Assembly: GCF_005884405.1 (NCBI RefSeq)
Contig: NZ_VCAO01000003.1
Span: 408,121 to 472,120 of the forward strand
DNA length: 64,000 nucleotides
Reading direction: 5' to 3'
Source: Qipengyuania marisflavi
Lineage (GTDB): Bacteria > Pseudomonadota > Alphaproteobacteria > Sphingomonadales > Sphingomonadaceae
Positions 48,296 to 56,926 of this stretch are shown here, in pieces. Position 1 is the stretch's first letter. Each line of letters begins with the position of its first letter. Under the pieces are notes generated by a model. That model worked only from the letters and a program-made list of their open reading frames with translations. It was not told the DNA's origin and did no database searches. A program made the position numbers and the translations under genes.

Positions 48296-48311
48296 TTTTC
48301 CAGCATTACCG

Positions 48312-48346
48312 GCCGGCCCCGCGCGACATGATCGCGCGGGGCCGGC
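48312..48346. terminator. 15-base hairpin after tRNA-Gly
   Basis: GCCGGCCCCGCGCGA (48312-48326) pairs perfectly with TCGCGCGGGGCCGGC (48332-48346) around the loop CATGA. The strong stem lies 17 bases after the tRNA and probably ends it. No T-run follows, so an unusual terminator or a processing element is possible. Confidence 0.45.
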
Positions 48347-48449
48347 GGGTGTGCAGCTGGCCGCTCTGCGATAGCAGTTTGTCGGCATTTCCCCATCATC
48401 GCACGATGTTCACTTGCATGACAGCAGCGGCGGTCTACATGCGCAGGTA

Positions 48450-50597
48450 ATGTTGTATCCTGCTCTCTCTCTTCACGGCGGCCTCTCCGCCTCTCTTTCT
48501 ATGCTGGCGCTGGTCATGGCCGCGCCTGTGGCGGCGCAGGAGGCGCAGCCCGCGCCCGACAAGCCAGCCACCAAGGCGCCGGTGGAGGATGACCCGGTTG
48601 AGGATGATCTGCATGATCGCCGCGTAAACCCCACGGGCCAGATCGTGGTGCAAGGGCATGGCCTCAAGCAAATGGATCTGCTGGCCGGGACATCGGTCAT
48701 GGAAGGCAGTGAGCTGCAACAGAATGCGGCGAGTCAGATCGGCGATGTGCTGGCCGGATTGCCCGGCGTTTCGGCGACCGGCTTTTCCCCCGGTGCTTCC
48801 CGCCCGGTGCTGCGCGGTTTTTCTGGCGAGCGTGTGCGAGTGCTGGTCGATGGGCTGGGCTCGATCGATATCTCCAACACTTCGGCTGACCATGCGGTCA
48901 CCATCGACCCGCTGACGGCTGAGCGGATCGAAGTGCTGCGCGGGCCTGCGGTGATGCTGTATGGCAGTTCGGCCATTGGCGGCGCGGTCAATGTTATCGA
49001 CAAGCGCATCCCGCGCCGCGTCCCGGCAGAGGCTGTCCATGTCGACGCGATGCTGCTGGGCGACACCGCGTCCGATCTGCGCGAGGCCGGGGCGTCGGTT
49101 GATGTACCGCTGGGCGGTGGTCTGGTGGTGCATTTCGACGGATCGTATCACACCAGCAATGATCTTGAGATTGCCGGCTATCAGGTCGCGCGCGTGCTGC
49201 GCGCGCGTTTGCTGCGTCAGGCCGATGCGCTGGTCGCCAGCGGCGATGCCGAGGCGGCGGACGAGCTGCGCACGGCGGCGCTCAATCGCGGCACGGTGCC
49301 CAATAGCGCGACCGAGACCTATACGTTCAACGGCGGCTTTGCGCTGTTCCGCGGCGACAGCAATCTGGGAGCTTCGGTGGGTGTTTATGACACCGCATAT
49401 GGCATCCCCGCGCGTCCCGGCGGCGAGGAGGATGTCTCCATCGCCCTCCACCAATTGCGCGCCGATGCCCGCAGCGAGCTTGACCTTGGTACCGGCTTCC
49501 TGCGCCGCATGACTCTGCGCGCCGGGTTCAGCGATTACACGCATACCGAATTCGAAGGCGCCGAAACCGGGACCGTGTTCGACGTTCAGGGCATCGAAGG
49601 CCGCCTGACTTTCGAACAGGCCGATCGCGGCGGCTGGCGTGGATCGTTTGGTAGCCAGTATTATTTCCGCGATTTCGCGGCCACTGGCGAAGAAGCCTAT
49701 ATCGCCCCCAATCGCACCAACCAGTTCGCAGTTTTCGCCTTGCAAGAATTTGGCAACGGCCCGGTCGAGGTCGAGGCCGCGGCGCGGTTTGAAACCACCC
49801 GTATCGATGCGGTATCGATTGGTTATGCGCGCAGTTTCGAGGCGTTCTCTGGCGCGCTGGGGCTGTCCTATGAAACGACGGGCGGCATCCGCTTTGGCGT
49901 CAACGTGTCACGCGCCGAACGCGCGCCCAGTGCCGAGGAATTGCTGCCCAATGGCGCGCATATCGCGACACAGGCCTTTGAAATCGGTGATCTGAATTTG
50001 GTCACGGAAAAAGCGTGGGGCGCAGAGGCTTATGCCCGTGGTCGCGCCGGGCCGATCACTTTCAGCCTGGCGGCGTTCCGCAGCTGGTTTAATGATTACA
50101 TCTATCAGGCCGCAACCGGCGGTGTGGAAGATGGCCTGCCAGTGTTCGCCTATCGTCAGGCCGGCGCAACTTATAGCGGGCTGGAGGGCGAGGTTAGCTG
50201 GGCGTTCCTCGACCGTGATCCGCTTTCGCTAGTGCTCGATTTGCAGGGCGATTATATCCATGCCGAGTTGGACGATGGCTTGCCAGTGCCGCGTATCCCG
50301 CCGCTCAGCCTAACCGCCGGGCTGGAGGCGCAGACCGCCGCCTTCGACGCGCGGGTGGAGGCGGAATGGACCGCCAAACAGGACCGAGTGGCCCCGCTGG
50401 AAACCCGCACCGATGGCTTTACCTTCGTCAACGCGCTGGTCACCTGGCGGCCGGTTCGCGGCAATGACATGGTCAGCGTGGTGCTGAAGGCCGACAATAT
50501 CTTCGACGTCAGCGGCCGCCGCCATGCCAGCTTCACCAAGGATTTCGTCCCATTGGCAGGCCGCAATTTCAGCGCGAGTGTGCGGGTAAGCTTCTAG
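48450..50597 (+). CDS. TonB-dependent receptor, ZnuD-like
   Basis: Outer-membrane receptor of 715 residues. A signal peptide at 1-30 (LSASLSMLALVMAAPVAAQ) is followed by a linker and the plug domain: DLLAGTSVMEGSELQQNAASQIGDVLAGLPGV, RVRVLVDGLGSIDISNTS and IEVLRGPAVMLYGSSAIGGAVNV. The barrel has the ZnuD-type blocks GGWRGSFGSQYYFRDFAATGEEAYIAPNRTNQ. The family imports metal (zinc in Neisseria); here I do not see His-rich loops, so the ligand could differ. The C-terminal residue is Phe (SVRVSF), as for outer-membrane proteins. Start at 48450 follows GCGCAGGTA. Confidence 0.88.
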   Translation: MLYPALSLHGGLSASLSMLALVMAAPVAAQEAQPAPDKPATKAPVEDDPVEDDLHDRRVNPTGQIVVQGHGLKQMDLLAGTSVMEGSELQQNAASQIGDVLAGLPGVSATGFSPGASRPVLRGFSGERVRVLVDGLGSIDISNTSADHAVTIDPLTAERIEVLRGPAVMLYGSSAIGGAVNVIDKRIPRRVPAEAVHVDAMLLGDTASDLREAGASVDVPLGGGLVVHFDGSYHTSNDLEIAGYQVARVLRARLLRQADALVASGDAEAADELRTAALNRGTVPNSATETYTFNGGFALFRGDSNLGASVGVYDTAYGIPARPGGEEDVSIALHQLRADARSELDLGTGFLRRMTLRAGFSDYTHTEFEGAETGTVFDVQGIEGRLTFEQADRGGWRGSFGSQYYFRDFAATGEEAYIAPNRTNQFAVFALQEFGNGPVEVEAAARFETTRIDAVSIGYARSFEAFSGALGLSYETTGGIRFGVNVSRAERAPSAEELLPNGAHIATQAFEIGDLNLVTEKAWGAEAYARGRAGPITFSLAAFRSWFNDYIYQAATGGVEDGLPVFAYRQAGATYSGLEGEVSWAFLDRDPLSLVLDLQGDYIHAELDDGLPVPRIPPLSLTAGLEAQTAAFDARVEAEWTAKQDRVAPLETRTDGFTFVNALVTWRPVRGNDMVSVVLKADNIFDVSGRRHASFTKDFVPLAGRNFSASVRVSF

Positions 50598-51157
50598 TCC
50601 GGACGGCCATCGCCATCGCGGTCGACCACTGGCTTGACCGCAACCGGACGGGGGGCTACCGGCTCCGCAGCAACCGGCTCAGCCACAACAGGTGTGACCG
50701 GCTGGGCGGCGACGGTGGTTGCGCCTTCTGCCTTGCCCTCGGCATGGGCGGCGCGCACTTCGGCATCGAGCCGCTTGGCGCGTTCTTCGATCACATCCAT
50801 CCGCCCGCGCATCTGGCCATAAGCGAACACCATTAGCAATCCGCCGATCACCGCGAGGTTCTTGAGCGCCATCGCCGCCACTGCGGGGTCGGTCACCTTG
50901 CTGTGAAAGAACAATGTCGCAAGGGCCGTAAAACCGATCAGCGCCAGTGAGGCGATCCGGGTCATGAAGCCGCTGGCCAGCACCAGTCCGGCAGCGATTT
51001 CAAAAATGCCCACGCCCAGCGCCAGACTTCCGGGGAAGGGAGAGCTGGCTTCCATATACTGCGCCGTGCCTGCCGGATCCATCACCTTGCCCAGTCCGGC
51101 GATGATGAACAGGACGCCGATCAGAATGCGTCCGATAATTGCTGCAATGGTTGCCAT
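50594..51157 (-). CDS. DoxX-family membrane protein with Pro-rich tail
   Basis: Protein of 187 residues. The N-terminal 110 residues are a typical DoxX domain with four helices (RILIGVLFIIAGLGKVMDPAG, then GVGIFEIAAGLVLASGF). The tail is unusual: a charged helix, then Val-Ala-Pro rich repeats (VAAQPVTPVVAEPVAAEPV) and the end DRDGDGRPD, a D-x-D-x-D-G motif that could bind calcium. DoxX proteins act in redox or stress processes. It ends tail to tail with the receptor gene, overlapping it by 4 bases. Confidence 0.85.
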   Translation of the reverse strand: MATIAAIIGRILIGVLFIIAGLGKVMDPAGTAQYMEASSPFPGSLALGVGIFEIAAGLVLASGFMTRIASLALIGFTALATLFFHSKVTDPAVAAMALKNLAVIGGLLMVFAYGQMRGRMDVIEERAKRLDAEVRAAHAEGKAEGATTVAAQPVTPVVAEPVAAEPVAPRPVAVKPVVDRDGDGRPD

Positions 51158-51214
51158 TTTTGCTCTCCCCTGAAGTCTTACACGGTAGAACTGCCCACTT
51201 GCCGCGCGGGTTCC

Positions 51215-52396
51215 TTACTCCTCGACGGCGAAGGTCAGTTCGGCATGATCGCGCAGCCGTTTGACCAGCGCTTCGCCCAGGAACGAACCCGGTGTGCCGA
51301 TGCCGCCTTCTGCCTTGCAATCGAGCAGCGCGATGCCGGTTTCGCCCAGCATCCGGCTGGTGGAGCCATATCCCGGATCATAGCGGCCCTTCACACCGTA
51401 ATGCAGCCGCTTGCCGTCGGGCCATTCCCCTACGAACAGCACGTCGTAGAAACCCTTCTCACGCTCTTCGCGGTTGGGTCCTTCGCCCGGCTTGGGCGGT
51501 TTGGCACCGAACGGGTTCTTGACCAGTTCGACCAGCGCATTGGCAGCGGCCTTGCCCGCATCGCCGGGGCTGGTCAGCACCATCTCGTCATAGCGAAAAT
51601 CCTCGCCATAGGGAAAACCGCGCAGGAAATTGGTGCGGTGGACGTTTTTGGTGTTAATCGTCGCCATGACGAATGGCGCGGTCCATTTGCCCAGCTCGTC
51701 CTCGTAACGCGGGATCATGCCGGAAGGCTGGTCAGGCCCTTCAAAACCGGGAGTCAGGCTGAAGGGATCGCGCAGCAGACCCAGCAGTTTCGGGTTCCGT
51801 GCCGCGGCCTTCATCGTCTGGGTCGCGCTGGCCGCAGTGCCGCCCGACCATGTGCCCTTCATAGCGCGGATGCGGCATTTTACGCGCGGCGCAGGGCTGC
51901 CGTGGCGCTGCTTCGCCTCTTTTTGCAACATCAGCACGCCCAGATCGAACGGGATCGAATCAAAGCCCGATGAGAAACTGATCCGCGCGCCGCTCTTCTT
52001 CGCGGTTTCGTGATGCGCAGTGATCATTTCGTGCATCCACGTCGGCTCGCCGCACAGATCGGCATAATCGGTGCCGCTGCGCGCGCAGGCTTCGACCAGG
52101 GCATCGCCGTAAAGCTGGTATGGCCCCACCGTGGTCAGCACCACGCGGGTGCGGTGGCACATGGCGTCCAGACTGGCAGGATCGCTGGCGTCGGCCACCA
52201 CCAGCGGCGTGTCGGCAGGCGCCCCGATTTCGGCGCGTACTTCCTCCAGCTTGTCCTTGCTGCGCCCCGCCATCGCCCATTTCGGCGCATTTGCCTTCCC
52301 GCCATATTCACGCACGAAATGTTCGGCCACAAGGCGTCCGGTGTATCCGGTGGCCCCGTAAACGACGATATCAAATTCGGCAGTGTCCTTGGTCAT
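51215..52396 (-). CDS. saccharopine dehydrogenase-like NADP-binding reductase
   Basis: Protein of 393 residues starting MTKDTAEFDIVVYGATGYTGRLVAEHFV. The GATGYTG nucleotide-binding loop and the following AMAGRSKDKLEEV belong to the saccharopine dehydrogenase/trans-acting enoyl reductase family. A DYADLCGEPTW block near residue 110 is shared. The substrate may be a lipid or a polyketide; it is not lysine metabolism itself. No pathway neighbours are evident. Confidence 0.87.
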   Translation of the reverse strand: MTKDTAEFDIVVYGATGYTGRLVAEHFVREYGGKANAPKWAMAGRSKDKLEEVRAEIGAPADTPLVVADASDPASLDAMCHRTRVVLTTVGPYQLYGDALVEACARSGTDYADLCGEPTWMHEMITAHHETAKKSGARISFSSGFDSIPFDLGVLMLQKEAKQRHGSPAPRVKCRIRAMKGTWSGGTAASATQTMKAAARNPKLLGLLRDPFSLTPGFEGPDQPSGMIPRYEDELGKWTAPFVMATINTKNVHRTNFLRGFPYGEDFRYDEMVLTSPGDAGKAAANALVELVKNPFGAKPPKPGEGPNREEREKGFYDVLFVGEWPDGKRLHYGVKGRYDPGYGSTSRMLGETGIALLDCKAEGGIGTPGSFLGEALVKRLRDHAELTFAVEE

Positions 52397-52535
52397 GCAT
52401 GCATCTCCTGTTGGTCAGAAGATGTGCGCCCCCACGCGGTGCGTGTCAAAGACGTTACGGCAGGGGGAGCGGGGCTGGTGGGACAAAGCCCATCACCCGC
52501 CTTCTATCTGTGCCAGCACGCCTGATCCCACATCC

Positions 52536-53090
52536 CTAAAGCCGCGGCAGCGTGACCCCGCGCTGGCCCATATATTTGCCCGCGCGGTCCTTGTAGCTGG
52601 TTTCGCAGCGTTCATTGCCTTGCAGGAACAGGAACTGGCATGCGCCTTCATTGGCATAAATTTTGGCGGGGAGCGGGGTGGTGTTGGAAAACTCCAGCGT
52701 CACATGCCCTTCCCAGCCCGGTTCGAGCGGGGTGACATTCACGATAATGCCGCAGCGCGCATAGGTGCTTTTGCCCAGGCAGATCACCAGCACGTCTTCG
52801 GGCACACGGAAATATTCGATGGTGCGGGCCAGTGCGAAGCTGTTGGGCGGGATGACGCAAACATCGGTCTTGCGATCAACAAAGCTGTTGGCGGCGAAAT
52901 CCTTGGGATCGACCACTGCGCTGTCGACATTGGTGAAGATCTTGAAATCGTCCGCCACCCGCGCGTCATAGCCATAGGAGCTGAGGCCGTAGGAGATGCA
53001 TCCTTCGCGGCGCTGCGCCTCGACGAAGGGTTCAATCATGCCGCGTGTCGTCGCCGCTTCGCGGATCCATTTGTCGGAGAGAATCGCCAT
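52536..53090 (-). CDS. dcd: dCTP deaminase
   Basis: Enzyme of 184 residues making dUTP from dCTP, feeding thymidylate synthesis. Blocks seen: [48 protein letters not shown], and [28 protein letters not shown] text (reads [20 protein letters not shown]) with the catalytic Glu in the following segment [10 protein letters not shown]. Length matches the bacterial family. The ATG lies 1 codon from a clear start region with no operon partner. Confidence 0.95.
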   Translation of the reverse strand: MAILSDKWIREAATTRGMIEPFVEAQRREGCISYGLSSYGYDARVADDFKIFTNVDSAVVDPKDFAANSFVDRKTDVCVIPPNSFALARTIEYFRVPEDVLVICLGKSTYARCGIIVNVTPLEPGWEGHVTLEFSNTTPLPAKIYANEGACQFLFLQGNERCETSYKDRAGKYMGQRGVTLPRL

Positions 53091-53147
53091 GTGCCCGTGA
53101 TCCCCCAGCCAGCCTGCGGGGGCAAGCGCCGCAGTAGGGCTTATCCG

Positions 53148-53672
53148 CTAATCGATGGGTTTTGCGCCGAGTTTCGGGTTGAGACCGGTCACATGGTTGA
53201 GCCACGCCTTGGGCCGCCGCAGCATATCGTCGGGATATTCGACCCTGACGCCAACGATGCGGGCCAGCGAACCGACGAAGTGAATGCAATTGCGGGTTTT
53301 CAGATCATAATAGGCACCCGGCGCATTTCGCCAACGCTCGACCTCGGCCTTCACTTCGCGATATTTCGCATCATCGATGGTCAGCGTGAAGTGGCGGTTG
53401 GTATTTTCCAGCCACTTGTCCTTTTCGACCAGAATCATGTGTTCGACCGGACCGCGCAGGATCGCCGCGCTGGTTTTCTTGGCCGAGAAGCCGTAATTTT
53501 CCTTCACTCTGGTGCCATCATCCAGGGTTCCGATCATCGACACAAAGGTGTGCGGATAACGGCCCATCAGCACCGAGCCATTGAAGCTGTGAAAGGTGAT
53601 GCGAACATCGGCCTGCGCTGCGGTGGCAAACGAAAGCGCAAGGACGGCGAAGAGAATCCGGAATAGCTGCAT
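53148..53672 (-). CDS. exported protein, possible NlpC/LRAT-like cysteine hydrolase
   Basis: Protein of 174 residues with a signal peptide (MQLFRILFAVLALSFATAAQA). The mature part carries GRYPHTFVSMIGTL early on and the block KTRNCIHFVGSLARIVGV near the C terminus. The N-C-x-H-F pattern is like the catalytic Cys block of LRAT/NlpC-type proteins, and the earlier PHTF could be the His. Similar exported proteins occur in sphingomonads. The activity is unproven. The start at 53672 is chosen by the signal peptide. Confidence 0.72.
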   Translation of the reverse strand: MQLFRILFAVLALSFATAAQADVRITFHSFNGSVLMGRYPHTFVSMIGTLDDGTRVKENYGFSAKKTSAAILRGPVEHMILVEKDKWLENTNRHFTLTIDDAKYREVKAEVERWRNAPGAYYDLKTRNCIHFVGSLARIVGVRVEYPDDMLRRPKAWLNHVTGLNPKLGAKPID

Positions 53673-53719
53673 ACCGGCTCCATAGCGCGCGAACATGAAC
53701 TTGCGAAGAACCTGTGGGC

Positions 53720-56700
53720 CTAACTGGCTAGAAGTGTGGCATTTCCGCCGGCTGCCGTGGTGTCGATGCACACCACCCGTTCGGTGGCAAAGCGCGCCAC
53801 ATAATGCGGCCCGCCTGCCTTGGGGCCCGTGCCCGACATACCTTCGCCGCCGAACGGCTGGCTTTCCACCACTGCGCCGATCTGGTTGCGATTGACGTAG
53901 AAATTGCCGACCCGCGCGTGCCGCTCGACATATTCGCGTGTGCCTTCCAGCCGGCTGTGCAGGCCCAGCGTCAGGCCAAAGCCGGTGGCGTTGATATCCG
54001 CCACAACCTGCGGCAAATCCGCCGCTCGGTATCGCACGACGTGCAGGATCGGGCCGAAGTTTTCACGCTTCAGATCGAGGATGGAATCCATCTCGATAAG
54101 AGTGGGGGCGACGAAACAGCCATCTGACAGGGTGCGCGACAGCTTGCGCCGTATCACTGACCGCCCCGCCTTTTGGCGGCGTGCGACATGGCGTTCCAGC
54201 GCCGCCCTGGCATCGGGATCGATAACCGGGCCGACTTCGGTGGCCAGCAGTTCTGGATCGCCAATGGTCAGCGCTTCGAAGGCACCGCGGATCATTGCCA
54301 GCATCCCGTCAGCAACATCGTCCTGAATATACAGTACGCGCAGCGCCGAGCAGCGCTGGCCCGCGCTCTGGAAAGCTGATGCCACCACATCGCGCGTCAC
54401 CTGTTCGGGCAGCGCGGTGGAATCGACGATCATCGCATTCTGGCCGCCGGTTTCGGCGATGAATGTGGCAATCGGCCCTTCGCGCGCGGCCAGACTGCGA
54501 TTGATCGCCTGCGCCGTCTGGGTCGATCCGGTGAAGGCAACCCCGGCGACGCGCGGGTCCGAAGTGATGATCTCGCCCACATCGCCTGCGCCGGGCAGCA
54601 GTTGGAAGACATCTTCCGGGATACCTGCCTGATGGCATAGTTTGACCGCTAGCGCGGCGATCAGCGGGGTCTGTTCGGCAGGCTTGGCGACCACCGTATT
54701 GCCTGCGGCCAGAGCGGCGGCAGGGGGACCGATGAAAATTGCCAGCGGGAAGTTCCACGGGCTGATCGTGGCGAACACGCCGCGCCCGGCAAGGCTCAGC
54801 CGGTTCTCCTCGCCAGTCGGGCCGGGGAGCATCAGCGGGGCGGCAAACAGGCGGCGCGCTTCATTGGCGTAATAGCGCAGGAAATCGACCGCTTCGCGCA
54901 GTTCCAGAACGGCATCGACCAGCGTCTTGCCGGCCTCGCGCTGGCACAGGCTCAGGATTTCGTCGGTATGCGCTTCGAACGCATCGGCAGCAGCGTCGAG
55001 CAGCAAGGCGCGGCGGACACCGCCCAGCGCATTCCAACCCGGCTGGATTGCGTCGGCGCGGGTAATCGCCTCCTCAACCTCGAACGGCAATGCGTCCCGC
55101 CTTGTACCGACTTCGACATCAAGATGGTGCGGCTTGGTAATCGGCGCGATTTCGCCCTCGGCGCCCGACATGAAGGTCGGCTCGGCATGGAAGCGCACGT
55201 CTTCCAGTTTTTCGAGCCGTTCCATCAACGGCACCAGCACCAGCGGATCGGCCAGATCGACACCGGCAGAATTGGGGCGGTTCGGGAAAATGTCGCGCGG
55301 CAGCGGGATCGCGGGATTGCGCTTGGGATCCAGCACCGTGAGGTCCGCCACTGGATCGGTCACCAGCTCGCTAACAGGCACATTGGCATCAGCCATACGG
55401 TTGACGAACGAGCTGTTGGCGCCATTTTCGAGCAGGCGGCGCACCAGATAGGCTAGCAAGTCCTTATGCGTGCCAACCGGCGCGTAAATCCGCACAGGGG
55501 TGCGCGCATTGCCTTCCACACTGGCCAGCGCGCCATACACATCTTCGCCCATGCCGTGCAGGCGCTGGAATTCGAACGCCTTGGCGGTCTGAACCTTGCC
55601 GTCAGCGGCAGCCAGCGCCTTCACCGCACCCACCGTATAGGCGTTGTGCGTCGCAAAAGCGGGGTAGATCGCATCATCAGCGGCCAGCAGCACCTCGGCG
55701 CATGCAAGATAGCTGACATCGGTTGCCAGCTTGCGGGTGAAAACCGGGAAGTCATCAAACCCGCCAACCTGGCTCAGCTTGATTTCGGTATCCCAGTAAG
55801 CGCCCTTGACCAGCCGCACGAAAAACCGCCGGTCATGCTGGCGCGCCAGCGCGGCGGTCCATTCGCACAGTGCGACTGCGCGCTTCTGATAGGCCTGGAT
55901 GGCCAGCCCGAAGCCGGTCCAGCGGCTGCCATCCTCGCGGGTGAACAGGCTGTCGTCGCGCGCCAGTACTTCGATGATATCCATCGATAATTCCAGCCGT
56001 TCGGCCTCTTCGGCGTCGATGGTGAAATGGATGTTCGCATCACGCGCCTTGCCCGCCAGCCCGCGAAGGATCGGGACCAGTTCGGCGGCGGTCTTTTCCG
56101 CGTGGAGGAAAGTGTATTTGGGGTGCAGTGCCGACAGTTTCACCGAAATGCCCGGTGATGCATACACGCCCGCGGCGGCCTCGCGCGCCAGCCGTTCGAT
56201 CGCGCGTTCGTAACTGACGCGGTACCGTTCGGCATCCTCGAACGTCATCGCTGCTTCACCCAGCATATCGAAGCTGTGCGTCAGACCCTTGGCGCGTTCT
56301 GGTGCAGCCCGCTTCATGGCTTCTTCGATGGTGCGCCCAAACACGAACTGGCCGCCCAGAATCTTCATGGCCTGCAATGTGGCCTTGCGAATCACTGGCT
56401 CTCCGACGCGCCCGATAGCCCGCTTAAGCGTCTTGCCCATGCCCTGCTGCGCCTGTTCGGGGCGTTCAAGCACTTCGCCTGTCAGCATTAGCGAAAATGT
56501 CGCGGCGTTGACGAAGGTGGAGCTGGATGCGCCCAGATGCTCGGACCAGTCGATATCGCCGATCTTGTCACGGATCAGCACATCGGCGGTGGCGGCATCG
56601 GGCACGCGCAGAAGCGCTTCGGCCAGACACATCAGCGCGATGCCCTCATCGGTCGCAAGGCCATATTGCTGGAGGAAAGCATCAAGCCCGCTCGCCTTGC

Positions 56701-56872
56701 GGGTGCGGGCGTGTTCGATCAGTTCGCTGGCCAGCGCCGCCGCTTCGGCGTGCTTGGCCGTAGCAGGCGCCGCCTGCGCCATGCGCTGCTCGACGCAGGC
56801 GTTTTCTTCCGCGCGATATTGGGCGCGCAGATCGGCGCGGGACAGGGCGGAGGAAGGGTCGTTCAATGCCAT
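53720..56872 (-). CDS. putA: bifunctional proline dehydrogenase/L-glutamate gamma-semialdehyde dehydrogenase
   Basis: Protein of 1050 residues degrading proline to glutamate. The first half has the FAD-dependent PRODH barrel with GISVKLSALHPKY, HFTIDAEEAERLELS and RLVKGAYWDTEIK. The second half is the aldehyde dehydrogenase with IAETGGQNAMIVD (Glu) and FQSAGQRCSALRVL (catalytic Cys). No N-terminal ribbon-helix-helix is present, so this PutA should not repress its own gene. It is the third gene of a minus-strand run with mtnP and glpD upstream. Confidence 0.96.
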   Translation of the reverse strand: MALNDPSSALSRADLRAQYRAEENACVEQRMAQAAPATAKHAEAAALASELIEHARTRKASGLDAFLQQYGLATDEGIALMCLAEALLRVPDAATADVLIRDKIGDIDWSEHLGASSSTFVNAATFSLMLTGEVLERPEQAQQGMGKTLKRAIGRVGEPVIRKATLQAMKILGGQFVFGRTIEEAMKRAAPERAKGLTHSFDMLGEAAMTFEDAERYRVSYERAIERLAREAAAGVYASPGISVKLSALHPKYTFLHAEKTAAELVPILRGLAGKARDANIHFTIDAEEAERLELSMDIIEVLARDDSLFTREDGSRWTGFGLAIQAYQKRAVALCEWTAALARQHDRRFFVRLVKGAYWDTEIKLSQVGGFDDFPVFTRKLATDVSYLACAEVLLAADDAIYPAFATHNAYTVGAVKALAAADGKVQTAKAFEFQRLHGMGEDVYGALASVEGNARTPVRIYAPVGTHKDLLAYLVRRLLENGANSSFVNRMADANVPVSELVTDPVADLTVLDPKRNPAIPLPRDIFPNRPNSAGVDLADPLVLVPLMERLEKLEDVRFHAEPTFMSGAEGEIAPITKPHHLDVEVGTRRDALPFEVEEAITRADAIQPGWNALGGVRRALLLDAAADAFEAHTDEILSLCQREAGKTLVDAVLELREAVDFLRYYANEARRLFAAPLMLPGPTGEENRLSLAGRGVFATISPWNFPLAIFIGPPAAALAAGNTVVAKPAEQTPLIAALAVKLCHQAGIPEDVFQLLPGAGDVGEIITSDPRVAGVAFTGSTQTAQAINRSLAAREGPIATFIAETGGQNAMIVDSTALPEQVTRDVVASAFQSAGQRCSALRVLYIQDDVADGMLAMIRGAFEALTIGDPELLATEVGPVIDPDARAALERHVARRQKAGRSVIRRKLSRTLSDGCFVAPTLIEMDSILDLKRENFGPILHVVRYRAADLPQVVADINATGFGLTLGLHSRLEGTREYVERHARVGNFYVNRNQIGAVVESQPFGGEGMSGTGPKAGGPHYVARFATERVVCIDTTAAGGNATLLAS

Positions 56873-56926
56873 ATGATTCGTCCTGGGGAGGGCCTTTTGG
56901 CCCCTTGGACCCGCGCGCCTGTCCGA

